From contig VGVQ01000003.1 in NCBI GenBank assembly GCA_016874005.1, forward strand, positions 161,019 through 225,018: 64,000 bases of DNA, in the 5' to 3' direction. The DNA is from Gemmatimonadota bacterium. GTDB taxonomy: Bacteria > Gemmatimonadota > Gemmatimonadetes > Gemmatimonadales > GWC2-71-9. Positions 37,770 to 47,216 of the stretch are shown piece by piece (position 1 is the stretch's first letter; every line of letters starts with the position of its first letter). A program made the position numbers and the translations under genes. Below the pieces are notes generated by a model. That model ran no database searches. It was not told the DNA's origin and worked only from the letters and a program-made list of their open reading frames with translations.

Positions 37770-38272
37770 GATATCTGGTGACGATTGCCGACCGGTCATT
37801 CGACATCGAGGTCGACGGCGAACGGGTCGTCGTCGGCGGGGTCGAGCACACCGCTACCCTGCTCGACGGCACCGGCACGCCGGTGCGTAACCTGTTGCTC
37901 GATGGATCGTCCTGGATCGTCCCGATGGAGCCGGCGGGGCGGGGCCGATGGACGGTGATGCGCCGGGGTGAACGGTTCGACGTCGAGGTGATCGACGAAC
38001 GCACCAGGCACATCCGGAGCCTCGTCGGCGAAGGAAAGGGCACGGCGGGGCCCGCCACGCTCAAAGCGCCGATGCCGGGGCTCGTGGTGCGGGTCTTGGT
38101 CGCTCCGGGGCAGACCGTCGCCGCCGGGCAGCCGTTGCTCGTGCTCGAGGCGATGAAGATGGAGAACGAGTTGAAGGCCCCCGGTCAGGGCGTGATCGCC
38201 CAAGTGCTGGTACAGCCGGGACAAGCGACCGAAAAGGGGGCCCCGCTGGTGACCTTCGCCACACCCGAGTAG
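37766..38272 (+). CDS. Biotin carboxyl carrier protein of acyl-CoA carboxylase
   Basis: 168 residues. The C-terminal 75 form a biotinyl domain with the attachment motif EAMKMENE (Lys131). The N-terminal about 90 residues (YLVTIADRSFDIEVDG, TVMRRGERFDVEV) resemble the BT/beta-hammerhead linker found in propionyl-CoA carboxylase alpha chains. Together with the 501-residue biotin carboxylase it reconstitutes a split alpha subunit. Start overlaps the methyltransferase stop. The metalloprotease follows 11 bp later. Confidence 0.88.
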   Translation: MRYLVTIADRSFDIEVDGERVVVGGVEHTATLLDGTGTPVRNLLLDGSSWIVPMEPAGRGRWTVMRRGERFDVEVIDERTRHIRSLVGEGKGTAGPATLKAPMPGLVVRVLVAPGQTVAAGQPLLVLEAMKMENELKAPGQGVIAQVLVQPGQATEKGAPLVTFATPE

Positions 38273-38283
38273 GGAGAAGAGAG

Positions 38284-40737
38284 ATGCTGGCACGTCGATT
38301 CAGTCGGATCGGGCCGGTGGCGGTCGCCGCGAGCGTGATCGGGGCACCGCTGGCCTGGGCGCAGACGTCGATCGCCGAGAAAACTCGCGGAATGGAACGA
38401 ATCGACGGATTCGTTCCGATGTACTGGGATCAGACCGCGGGCAAGATCTGGCTCGAATTGGGCGACCTCGGACGGGAACTGCTCTACGTCGGGTCGTTGG
38501 CGACCGGGATCGGGTCCAATGACATCGGCCTCGATCGCGGTCAGCTGGGAGGCGAGCGGGTCGTCCGGTTCGACCGGATCGGACCGAAGGTGCTGATGGT
38601 GCAGCCCAACTACGGATTTCGAGCCGAAAGCGATAACCCGGACGAGCGAACGGCGGTCGAGCAGTCGTTTGCCCAGTCGGTGCTCTGGGGCTTCAAAGTC
38701 GAGGCGGAGACCGACGGCCGGGTCCTGGTCGATGCCACGGACTTCATACTCCGTGATGGACACGACGTCATTGGCCGATTGCGGCAGACGGGACAAGGGA
38801 GCTTCCGGCTCGATCCCTCGCGGAGCGCGGTGTACCTGCCCCGAACCAAGGGGTTTCCGCGGAACACCGAGATCGAGGCGACGCTCACCTTCTTGTCGGA
38901 CGCCCCCGGTCGATGGGTCCGGGACGTGGCGCCGACCCCCGAGGCTGTGAGCGTCCGCCAACATCACTCGTTCGTGGCGTTGCCGGACCCCGGCTATCGG
39001 CCCCGGCGCAGCGATCCGCGGGGCGGGTACTTCGGGATGAGCTACTACGATTACGCCACCCCATTCAGTCAGCCGATCGAGCAGCGGTTCATCGCTCGGC
39101 ATCGGCTCCGGAAGAAGGACCCGGCTGCCGCGGTGAGCGAGGCGGTGGAACCGATCGTCTACTACCTCGACCGCGGCGCCCCTGAGCCGATCCGCTCGGC
39201 CCTGCTCGACGGAGCCCGGTGGTGGGCCCAGGCGTTCGAAGCCGCCGGGTATCGCGACGCCTTCCGGGTAGAGATGCTCCCCGAGGGCGCCGATCCGCTC
39301 GACGTCCGCTACAACGTCATCCAATGGGTCCATCGCCAGACCAGGGGATGGAGCTACGGCGGGACGGTCACCGATCCGCGAACCGGCGAAATCATCAAGG
39401 GACACGTCACCCTCGGATCGCTACGGGTGCGTCAGGACTATCTCATCGCCCAGGGACTGCTGGCGCCGTTCGCGCGGGGCGACGAGGTGGCTCGGGCCGC
39501 CGAGCAGATGGCGCTGGCGCGGCTTCGGCAGCTGTCGGCTCACGAAGTCGGTCACACCCTCGGGATTCAGCACAACTACATCTCGAGCGCCGAGGGCCGA
39601 GCCTCGGTGATGGACTATCCTCACCCGCTCGTTACCATCGGTGCCGACGGCGCGGTCGACCTCGCGGATGCCTACTCGAACGAAATCGGCGCCTGGGACA
39701 AGGAAGCGGTGAAGTTCGGTTACCAGGACTTTCCGCCTGGCACCGATGAACGAGCGGCGCTCGCGGGGCTGATTGCCTCGGCCCGCGCCAAAGGGCTGAC
39801 GTTCCTGACCGATCAGGATGCCCGTCCACCGGGTGGCGCCCATCCGACGGCCCACCTCTGGGATAACGGCTCGGCGGCCGCGGCCGAGCTCCGCCGGGTC
39901 ATGACGGTCCGCCGGACGGCGTTAGGGCGATTCGGCGAAGCGACCATCCCGGCTGGCGCGCCCCTGGCCACGCTCGAAGAAGCGCTGGTTCCTCTCTATC
40001 TCCATCATCGCTACCAAGTCGAAGCCGCCGTCAAGGCGGTTGGCGGTCAGCGCTACGACTACGCGATGCGGGGCGATGGAACCGTCCCTCTCGAAACCGT
40101 CGGGCGGGCCGAACAGGTAACCGCGCTGGACGCGGTGCTCGAGACCCTGGCGCCAGGCGAACTGGCCCTGCCGGCGGCGGCACTTCGGCTGATCCCGCCG
40201 CGACCGACCGGCTATGACCGTCACCGCGAGTTGTTCGACCGATACACCGGACTGACCTTCGATGCCATTGCCCCGGCGGTATCGGCGGCCACCATGGTCG
40301 TCGAGTTGCTGCTTCATCCCGAACGGGCCGCGCGGCTGGTCCAACAACGGGCCCTCGACGGCCGTCAACTCGGGCTCGAAGAGACAATCGACCGGCTGAC
40401 CCGGTCTACCTTCGACGCCGTCCCGGTGTCCGGGTACCACGCCGAGATCGCCCGGGCGGTACAGCGGGTGGTGGCCGATCAACTGATGGCCCTGGTGCAG
40501 GCGGCTCCAGCCGCCCAAGTGCGCGCCGTCGCCAGGCAGAAACTGGTGGGACTCAAGACGCGTCCGTTGATCGGGGGGCCGACCGAGGCCGCTCGAGCGG
40601 CGCGAGCCCTGTTGGTGGCGGACATCGACCGGTTTCTCGAGCGCCCCTTCGACCCGACCCGTCGCATCGCCCCGGCGGGGCTTCCCCCCGGGAGTCCGAT
40701 TGGCCACGACGATGATGCTCTTCTGGAACGGAGGTAA
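38284..40737 (+). CDS. Exported zinc-dependent metalloprotease (DUF5117/DUF4953-like)
   Basis: 817 residues with a Sec signal peptide ending near WAQ. The zincin motif HEVGHTLGIQH sits at about 420-430 and is followed by NYISS and SVMDYPHP, a Met-turn-like SVMDY. The N-terminal part (GFVPMYWDQTAGKIWLEL, ELLYVGSLATGIGSNDIGLD) resembles the DUF5117/5118 region of large secreted metalloproteases common in Bacteroidetes and Gemmatimonadota. Periplasmic or surface peptidase; substrate unknown. RBS GGGAG directly after the biotin carrier stop. Confidence 0.83.
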   Translation: MLARRFSRIGPVAVAASVIGAPLAWAQTSIAEKTRGMERIDGFVPMYWDQTAGKIWLELGDLGRELLYVGSLATGIGSNDIGLDRGQLGGERVVRFDRIGPKVLMVQPNYGFRAESDNPDERTAVEQSFAQSVLWGFKVEAETDGRVLVDATDFILRDGHDVIGRLRQTGQGSFRLDPSRSAVYLPRTKGFPRNTEIEATLTFLSDAPGRWVRDVAPTPEAVSVRQHHSFVALPDPGYRPRRSDPRGGYFGMSYYDYATPFSQPIEQRFIARHRLRKKDPAAAVSEAVEPIVYYLDRGAPEPIRSALLDGARWWAQAFEAAGYRDAFRVEMLPEGADPLDVRYNVIQWVHRQTRGWSYGGTVTDPRTGEIIKGHVTLGSLRVRQDYLIAQGLLAPFARGDEVARAAEQMALARLRQLSAHEVGHTLGIQHNYISSAEGRASVMDYPHPLVTIGADGAVDLADAYSNEIGAWDKEAVKFGYQDFPPGTDERAALAGLIASARAKGLTFLTDQDARPPGGAHPTAHLWDNGSAAAAELRRVMTVRRTALGRFGEATIPAGAPLATLEEALVPLYLHHRYQVEAAVKAVGGQRYDYAMRGDGTVPLETVGRAEQVTALDAVLETLAPGELALPAAALRLIPPRPTGYDRHRELFDRYTGLTFDAIAPAVSAATMVVELLLHPERAARLVQQRALDGRQLGLEETIDRLTRSTFDAVPVSGYHAEIARAVQRVVADQLMALVQAAPAAQVRAVARQKLVGLKTRPLIGGPTEAARAARALLVADIDRFLERPFDPTRRIAPAGLPPGSPIGHDDDALLERR

Positions 40738-40738
40738 G

Positions 40739-41275
40739 ATGCGGTTAGAACGCTTGTGGTTGCTGGCAGCCCTGGGTGGCGTCGCGGCACCGGCGGCGGC
40801 GCAAGAGGCGCCGGCTGCGCGGCCCGCCGACGTGGAGTCCGTCGACGCGGTCATCGCCGCGCTGTACGACGTGATCTCGGGACCCGCGGGCCAGGAGCGA
40901 GATTGGGGTCGATTCCGGTCGCTGTTCGCGCCGGGTTCCCGGCTGATGCCGACCGGCCGAGACCAAACTGGAAAGGGACGGCTGCTGGGCTGGACCCCGG
41001 ACGACTACGTTCGGATGGCCGGCGCGAATCTCCAGCGCGATGGCTTCTTCGAGCGGGAGATTGGCCGGGTGACCGAGCGGTACGGCAACATCGTCCAGGC
41101 GTTCAGCAGCTACGATTCGAAGCGGTCGCTCTCGGACGCCGCCCCCTTCATGCGGGGGATCAACAGCATCCAGCTCTGGCACGACGGCTCTCGCTGGTGG
41201 ATCGTGAACATCTTCTGGGAGAGCGAGTCGCCCTCGAACCCCATTCCGCCAAAGTATCTCAAGACCGGACACTGA
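40739..41275 (+). CDS. Exported NTF2-like (SnoaL-type) protein
   Basis: 178 residues from ATG 40739, chosen for the RBS GGAGG 4 nt upstream, giving a signal peptide that ends AAPAAAQ. The body (VIAALYDVISGPAGQ, FRSLFAPGSRLMP, HDGSRWWIVNIFWESE) has the cone-shaped NTF2-like pattern with a C-terminal Trp-rich strand. No catalytic residues can be named. It overlaps neither neighbour but starts 1 bp after the protease stop, so it is surely co-transcribed with it. Confidence 0.68.
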   Translation: MRLERLWLLAALGGVAAPAAAQEAPAARPADVESVDAVIAALYDVISGPAGQERDWGRFRSLFAPGSRLMPTGRDQTGKGRLLGWTPDDYVRMAGANLQRDGFFEREIGRVTERYGNIVQAFSSYDSKRSLSDAAPFMRGINSIQLWHDGSRWWIVNIFWESESPSNPIPPKYLKTGH

Positions 41276-41279
41276 CGCC

Positions 41280-43439
41280 GTGACGATTCGCTGGGTCGGG
41301 AGTGCGCTGTTGTTGGGCTCGATGGTCTGGATCGCCGTGCCTCGGCTGGCCCCATTGGGAGCGCCCTTGTGCGGCGGTGGCGAGCAGCCCGACCGGCCCA
41401 GCGTCGACTTGTACTGCATGGAGTTGGTACCGCGGCCAGACGTGCCAGGGGCGAGCGGTGTGGTCGAGTTGGGTCGGGCCCCTTCGCCGTTCGACGTCGC
41501 GGTGACCGCCGACGGCAGCCAGCGATATCAGGCCTCGATCGCCCTCGCCAATCTGCCGGAGCCAGCCAGCCTGGGTCCCTACCGGGCCTACGTTGCCTGG
41601 TTGGCCGGGCCCTCCCTCGCTCCGATGATCAAGCTGGGCGTGGTCGGGAACGGCCGCTTCGCGTTAGGTCCGATCGCCGTCGACAAGTTCCTGGTGTTCG
41701 TGACCGCCGAGGCCTCCGGCTCGGTGACCGAGCGGGGCGGGCGCCTGGTGCTCCGGGGCATGTCACCGAGCATCCGGATGCAGCAACACTCGATGCTGAT
41801 GGTGGGCTCATCGCCGGACTCGATCGGCCACGATCACGCCGGCCACCACGACGGCGACTCACTCCGGTGGACGATGCCGCCCGGCCGCCCGGGATTGCCG
41901 ATGACGCCGATGCCCGGTGTCGACGAGCTGATCCCGCCGGCAAACCCTTTCCTTCCCGGACGCGGGATCGACGCCAATACCCTCCCGGAAGCCAGGCCCC
42001 GAGAGCTGCTCCGCCTCGACGAGGGCGACACGCTGAAGCTGACGGCGTCGCTGGTCCGGCGGACCATCAACGGGCGAACGCTGGTGATGTACGCCTACAA
42101 TGGCCAGCATCCGGGACCGCTCCTCCAAGTCCGCGAGGGGACCACGGTCGTGGTGCGTTTCATCAACGCCCTCGATCTGCCCAGCGCGGTGCACTGGCAC
42201 GGGATCCGGCTCGAAAACCGGAGCGACGGTGCCCCGGGGGTCACCCAGGCGGAGGTCAAGCCGGGGGAGGAGTATCTCTACCGCGTCTGGTTCCGAGACG
42301 CTGGCATCTACTGGTATCATCCCCACGTGCGGGAGGACATCCAGCAGGATCTCGGCCTCTATGGCAACATGTTGGTCAAGCCGAAGCGGCCGGATGCCTT
42401 CGGCCCCGCCCACCGCGAAGAGGTGCTGATGCTCGACGATCTGCTGCTCGGGGATCAGGGGCTGGTGCCGTTCGGTGAGGATCGGGCCACTCATGCCTTG
42501 ATGGGTCGGTTCGGGAACCGGTTCCTGGTCAACGGCGAGACCAGCTATCGGCTGGCGGTGAAGCCGCGGGAGGTGATCCGCTTCTATCTGACCAATGTCT
42601 CCAACACCCGGACCTTCAACGTGGCTATTCCGGGGGCTCGGATCAAGCTGGTCGGAGCCGACGTGGGTCGCTACGAGCGGGAGAGTTGGATCGAGAGCGT
42701 GGCGATCGCCCCGGCTCAGCGCTACATCGTCGACGTCCGCTTTCCCGACGCCGGCGAGTACCCGGTGATGAACCGGGTCCAGGCCATCGATCACAACATC
42801 GGCACCTTCTATCCGGAATACGACACCCTGGGAGTCATCGCGGCCGGTGGGGCACCGGTCGAACCGGACTTCGCGGCTGACTTCGAGCGGCTCCGCACCA
42901 ACCGCGACGTGGTGGCCGACATCGGGCGTTATCGGGCCTGGTTCGCCAAGGCGCCAGACCGCCGGCTGCGGCTCTCGCTCCGCCTGGGCGAGCTGCCGTT
43001 CGGCATCATGCAGATGCTGCGGCGAGACGTACTCTACTCCCATCCGGTCGAAATGAGCGGCACCATGCCGATGATGGACTGGATTCCGACCGGCAACGAG
43101 GTGCATTGGATCATGCGGGATCTGGGGAGCGGCCTCGAAAACATGGCGATCGACTGGACCTATCGGGTCGGCGACGTGGTCAAGATTCGGATCGCCAACG
43201 ATCGTTCCTCACTTCATCCGATGCCCCATCCGATTCATCTCCACGGGCAGCGGTTCCTGGTGTTGTCTCACAATGAGGTTCCCAACGACAACCTGGTCTG
43301 GAAGGACACGGTGCTGATTCCGGTCGGCGGAACGGTGGACCTTCTGGTCGAGATGTCGAACCCCGGGAAGTGGATGATGCACTGTCACATCGCGGAGCAT
43401 CTCGAGAGCGGGATGATGGGTGTGTTCACCGTTCGGTAG
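41280..43439 (+). CDS. Multicopper oxidase with extra N-terminal domain
   Basis: 719 residues. The first helix is a signal peptide or anchor. Residues about 45-190 form an added domain that is not a cupredoxin by eye, followed by a His-rich linker (SIGHDHAGHHDGDS). Then come three cupredoxin domains with all copper motifs: HWHG (about 304), WYHPHVR (about 346), HPMPHPIHLHG (about 643) and HCHIAEHLESGM (about 700). It would oxidise metal ions or organic substrates using O2 in the cell envelope. The ligand set is complete. Follows the NTF2-like gene by 4 bp. Confidence 0.87.
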   Translation: MTIRWVGSALLLGSMVWIAVPRLAPLGAPLCGGGEQPDRPSVDLYCMELVPRPDVPGASGVVELGRAPSPFDVAVTADGSQRYQASIALANLPEPASLGPYRAYVAWLAGPSLAPMIKLGVVGNGRFALGPIAVDKFLVFVTAEASGSVTERGGRLVLRGMSPSIRMQQHSMLMVGSSPDSIGHDHAGHHDGDSLRWTMPPGRPGLPMTPMPGVDELIPPANPFLPGRGIDANTLPEARPRELLRLDEGDTLKLTASLVRRTINGRTLVMYAYNGQHPGPLLQVREGTTVVVRFINALDLPSAVHWHGIRLENRSDGAPGVTQAEVKPGEEYLYRVWFRDAGIYWYHPHVREDIQQDLGLYGNMLVKPKRPDAFGPAHREEVLMLDDLLLGDQGLVPFGEDRATHALMGRFGNRFLVNGETSYRLAVKPREVIRFYLTNVSNTRTFNVAIPGARIKLVGADVGRYERESWIESVAIAPAQRYIVDVRFPDAGEYPVMNRVQAIDHNIGTFYPEYDTLGVIAAGGAPVEPDFAADFERLRTNRDVVADIGRYRAWFAKAPDRRLRLSLRLGELPFGIMQMLRRDVLYSHPVEMSGTMPMMDWIPTGNEVHWIMRDLGSGLENMAIDWTYRVGDVVKIRIANDRSSLHPMPHPIHLHGQRFLVLSHNEVPNDNLVWKDTVLIPVGGTVDLLVEMSNPGKWMMHCHIAEHLESGMMGVFTVR

Positions 43440-43502
43440 GGTCCGAAACCCACCTCGCGGCGCTCCCGTAGGTTGCCGTCGCTTCTCGGCTTAGGATCTC
43501 GG

Positions 43503-45734
43503 ATGCTGGCGTTGCTCACACTGGCCCTCGTTGCCCAAGACACCGCGGTCGCCGTTCCCCGCGATAGTTACGCCGACGCCGCTACCCAGCATTTGGTGCG
43601 GCAGGCTCGGGCCGCCAGGGAGCGGAACGAAAAGCTGGTCACGAGCTACCGGGCGGTCGCCACTCAGCGGCTCGGAGTCGGCCTCAAGGCCGCCTCGCGC
43701 GACCGGATGCTCTACCGGCAGGAAGTGGCGGCCAAGATCGAGTGGCACCGCGATCGGCAGAGCCGGATCGAGGTGATCGGGGCCCGGGAGGGGATCCCGA
43801 TCGCGATCAAGGGAGATCGGGTGCCGGAGGAACTGGAAGACCAACTCCGGTGGCTGGTGGTGAACCCCGCGGAGGACTACCTCAGGCTGGCGGGTCTCAA
43901 CAGCGACGACGGCTTCATCTACCCCCTGCGCGATGGCGGCGAACGCGACTATCGATTCGCCATCGGCGATACCACCACGATCGGTTTGCCTTCGGGCAAG
44001 CGGGTCCGGATCGTGCAGCTCGAGGTGACCCCCCGCCGCGCCGACTGGCGGCTGATCTCCGGATCGTTGTGGTTCGACGCCGATTCGTACGGCTTGGTCC
44101 GGGCGGTCTTCCGGCCGGCGCGGCCTTACGAGTTCCGGCGCGATGCGGACGACGACGATCGGGAGGACGTGCCGGCCTGGGTGAACCCGACCGGGGAGGT
44201 GAAGTTCGTCACTCTGGAGTACGGCCTCTACGAAGACCGCTGGTGGATGCTCCGATACTTCGCCCTGGACGCGGTCGGCAACCTGGGAGCTTGGTTGGGG
44301 GTGCCGATCCGGTGGGAGCGGGTCTACGCCGATTACGAGGTCGAGGGAGGCACGCCGCGGCCCGAGGGCACCACGTTTCGCTCGGCCGGAACGACGCGGC
44401 GGGGTGAGCGGCTTCGGTCTGGCGAGCCGATCGACAGTGCGCTCCGGGCCCAGCGTCGCGACAGTACCGCTCGAGCGGTCCGGGAATGCATTCGGGAAGC
44501 CCGGGCGACCGCGTCCGGACGGGGCGAAGAGCGCCGTCGGGCGGTCCGGGTCAGGATCCGGACCTGTACCAGGGGGCCAGTAGCGGACTCGGCGCTGGCG
44601 GTCGTGATACCGGAGGATAGTGCCGCGCTGATCACCAGCCCGGCGTTGGGCCAGCCGATCCTCGCGATGGGCGATCTGATTTCCGAGCGCGAGATTCGGG
44701 GGCTCGCCGACGCGATCGGGGCGCTGCCGTCGAGTCCGTGGGATGCCTCGGTGCGACTGCCGTCGGGTGTCGGGTCGCTGCTCGAGAAGGCGCGGTTCAA
44801 CCGGGTCGAGGGGCTGTCCCTGGCGGTCCGAGGCTCCGCCGATTTCGGAAAGCTCGCCCTGGATGGCGGCGCCCGGATCGGGTTCGCGGACCGGTGGCCA
44901 AACATGGAGGGAGGCCTATCCGGACCGCTTGGCTCGGGCCGCTGGCGAATCGGCGGCTATCGCCACCTTGCCGCCGCCAACCCCGACGTCAAGCCGTTCG
45001 GGGTGGTCAACAGCGCCTTTGGCTTTTTCTCGCAGCGAGACGACGGACAGTATTTTCGAGCGACCGGCGTCGACGCCGTGATCACGAGCGGGGGAGGGGG
45101 CCTGGTACTCCGCGGGTACCTCGAGGCCCAACGGCCCGCGCAACGGGAGACCGATTTCTCGCTGCCCCATCTCTTCAACGGCGACCGGGTTTTTCGGCCG
45201 AACCTGCGGGCCGATACCGCAGACCAGATCGGCCTCGCCGTCACGGTGAAGGGCACCACCGTTTTGTCCCGAGCGGTGACCCTTGGCGGCGAAGTGTCCC
45301 TCGAGGGCGGCCGGGGAGACTTCGACTTCGAGAAGGGCGGCGTGATCGGACGGCTCGTCGTCGTCCCGGACGGTCCGGTGTCGTTCGCCGCCACCGCCCG
45401 CGCGGGCACCAGCCGCGGCACGGTACCCATTCAACAGCGGTTCTTCCTGGGCGGCCCGGCAACCTTGCGCGGCTACGACGGTGGGGTCGTGTCGGGCCAT
45501 GCCTTCTGGGCCGGCCGGCTGGAAGTGGCCAACAGCCGCCCGGCGGTCCGCTTGAGCGGATTCGCGGATGCCGGGTGGGCCGGCGAACGTACGGCGTTCT
45601 CGACCGGCCGGCCGCTGCTTTCGGCCGGAGTCGGCGCGAGTTTCTTGGACGGGCTGATCAGGATGGATCTGGCTCGAGCCCTCCGGGCTCCGATGGGTTG
45701 GCGATTCGACCTGTATTTCGATGGGATACTCTGA
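43503..45734 (+). CDS. Outer-membrane beta-barrel protein with BamA/TpsB-like C-terminus
   Basis: About 743 residues from ATG 43503, which gives a short signal peptide (MLALLTLALVAQ); a TTG at 43473 is an alternative. Residues about 20-300 form an unassigned N-terminal domain (VTPRRADWRLISGSLWFDAD). The C-terminal half is strand-rich and contains RFFLGGPATLRGYDGG, like the Gly-Gly...Leu-Arg-Gly-Tyr loop of Omp85 proteins, and ends MGWRFDLYFDGIL. POTRA repeats are not evident. Possible roles are secretion or lipid/protein insertion; not decidable here. Confidence 0.65.
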   Translation: MLALLTLALVAQDTAVAVPRDSYADAATQHLVRQARAARERNEKLVTSYRAVATQRLGVGLKAASRDRMLYRQEVAAKIEWHRDRQSRIEVIGAREGIPIAIKGDRVPEELEDQLRWLVVNPAEDYLRLAGLNSDDGFIYPLRDGGERDYRFAIGDTTTIGLPSGKRVRIVQLEVTPRRADWRLISGSLWFDADSYGLVRAVFRPARPYEFRRDADDDDREDVPAWVNPTGEVKFVTLEYGLYEDRWWMLRYFALDAVGNLGAWLGVPIRWERVYADYEVEGGTPRPEGTTFRSAGTTRRGERLRSGEPIDSALRAQRRDSTARAVRECIREARATASGRGEERRRAVRVRIRTCTRGPVADSALAVVIPEDSAALITSPALGQPILAMGDLISEREIRGLADAIGALPSSPWDASVRLPSGVGSLLEKARFNRVEGLSLAVRGSADFGKLALDGGARIGFADRWPNMEGGLSGPLGSGRWRIGGYRHLAAANPDVKPFGVVNSAFGFFSQRDDGQYFRATGVDAVITSGGGGLVLRGYLEAQRPAQRETDFSLPHLFNGDRVFRPNLRADTADQIGLAVTVKGTTVLSRAVTLGGEVSLEGGRGDFDFEKGGVIGRLVVVPDGPVSFAATARAGTSRGTVPIQQRFFLGGPATLRGYDGGVVSGHAFWAGRLEVANSRPAVRLSGFADAGWAGERTAFSTGRPLLSAGVGASFLDGLIRMDLARALRAPMGWRFDLYFDGIL

Positions 45735-45783
45735 TCGTCGTTCCCGCGATAGCTTACAGTTCCCCAATCGACGTCGCGGGAGC

Positions 45784-47202
45784 ATGATCCCAGTAGCCAT
45801 CTTCGCCGCCCTGGCGCTGAGCGCCTGGGCAACCTCCAGCACGGCTCAGCCACGGCTTTCCGACACGACCAGGTCGTACCTATCGATCGCGGCCCCGATC
45901 GTGGCGCTCACCAACGTGACCCTGATCGATGGAACCGGACGACCCGCGGAGCGAGGTCAGACCGTGGTCATCAACGGCGACCGAATCCAAGCGGTCGGCC
46001 CGACCGGGGCCGTGAGCGTGCCGGCCGGGGCGCGGGTGGTCGACCTGCCCGGGCACACGGTCATCCCGGGTTTGGTCGGGATGCACAACCACACCTTTTA
46101 CACCACCGCCGCCGGCCGCCGAGCCCAGCTCAACACCTCGGCGCCGCGGCTGTACTTGGGCAGCGGTGTCACGACGATTCGGACCACCGGCAGTATTTCG
46201 CCATACGCCGAAATCAGCCTCAAACAGCAGATCGAGGCGGGCGAGGTTCCCGGTCCCCGGATGCACATCAGCGGGCCCTACATCACGGGTCCCGACGCCG
46301 TGGTCGAACGGAAGCACATCACCACGCCCGAGCAGGCCCGGCGAGTCGTCGACTACTGGGCCGATGAGGGCGCGACCTGGTTCAAGGTGTACACCGAGAT
46401 CAGTCGCGAGAACCTTCGGGCGGTCACCGAGGCAGCCCATCGGCGGGGAGTCAAGGTCACCGGCCACCTCTGCTCGGTTGGATATCGCGAAGCGGTGGAA
46501 GCAGGGATCGACGCGCTGGAGCATGGCTTGATGGCCAACCTCGAGTACCATCCCGACAAGGTGCCCGATCGGTGCCCAGGACGCGACCTCGAGACCTACG
46601 CCAAGCTCGATGTCAACTCGGAAGCGGTGCAGTCGACCTTCAGGGCGCTGGTGGCCAAGGGCGTGCCGATGACCTCGACGCTCGCGGTCTACGAGATCTC
46701 GATTCCCAACCGTCCGCCGCTGGAACAACGGGTTCTCGACGCCATGAGTCCCGAGGTTCGCCGCGAGTATCAAGACACTCGCCGCCGCCTGGCGGAGCGG
46801 GCAGGCGAGGGCTCGATGCTCGCCGCCTTTCGCAAAGCCCAGGAGTACGAGCGGGCCTTCGTGAAGGCCGGAGGGCTGCTCGCCGCCGGAGTGGATCCGA
46901 CCGGAAACGGCGGGGCGCTCCCCGGGTTCGGCGATCAACGGAACCTCGAGCTGTTGATCGAGGCGGGCTTCACGCCCGAAGAGGCGGTGAGGATCATGAC
47001 CGCCAACGGCGCCAAGGTGCTCGGTCAAGCCGATCTTGGTACGGTTGCCCCGGGCCAGATTGCCGACCTGGTGGTGCTCCGAGGCGACCTCGCGGCCCGG
47101 CCGGCCGATATCCGCAATGTGGTGACCGTGTTCAAGGGCGGGGTCGGCTTCGACGCCCAGAAACTGATCGCCTCGGTGGCCGGCTTGGTCGGCATCCGAT
47201 AA
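45784..47202 (+). CDS. Exported amidohydrolase (metal-dependent), copy 1
   Basis: 472 residues from ATG 45784 (GGGAG upstream), with a signal peptide ending TSSTAQ. Amidohydrolase superfamily: strand-1 HxH in GLVGMHNHTF, the lysine in WFKVYTEIS, His in VTGHLCS, His in ALEHGL and Asp in AAGVDPTGNGG. Such proteins hydrolyse peptides (Xaa-Pro-like), cyclic imides or related amides in the periplasm. Closely similar along its whole length to the next gene, so the pair arose by tandem duplication. It starts 49 bp after the barrel gene. Confidence 0.85.
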   Translation: MIPVAIFAALALSAWATSSTAQPRLSDTTRSYLSIAAPIVALTNVTLIDGTGRPAERGQTVVINGDRIQAVGPTGAVSVPAGARVVDLPGHTVIPGLVGMHNHTFYTTAAGRRAQLNTSAPRLYLGSGVTTIRTTGSISPYAEISLKQQIEAGEVPGPRMHISGPYITGPDAVVERKHITTPEQARRVVDYWADEGATWFKVYTEISRENLRAVTEAAHRRGVKVTGHLCSVGYREAVEAGIDALEHGLMANLEYHPDKVPDRCPGRDLETYAKLDVNSEAVQSTFRALVAKGVPMTSTLAVYEISIPNRPPLEQRVLDAMSPEVRREYQDTRRRLAERAGEGSMLAAFRKAQEYERAFVKAGGLLAAGVDPTGNGGALPGFGDQRNLELLIEAGFTPEEAVRIMTANGAKVLGQADLGTVAPGQIADLVVLRGDLAARPADIRNVVTVFKGGVGFDAQKLIASVAGLVGIR

Positions 47203-47216
47203 CCTGGGAGGGTATC

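Noticed and set aside
35472-37799. 775-codon minus-strand frame
   Set aside because: Antisense to biotin carboxylase and the RNA methyltransferase; Arg/Gly/Pro-rich without motifs.
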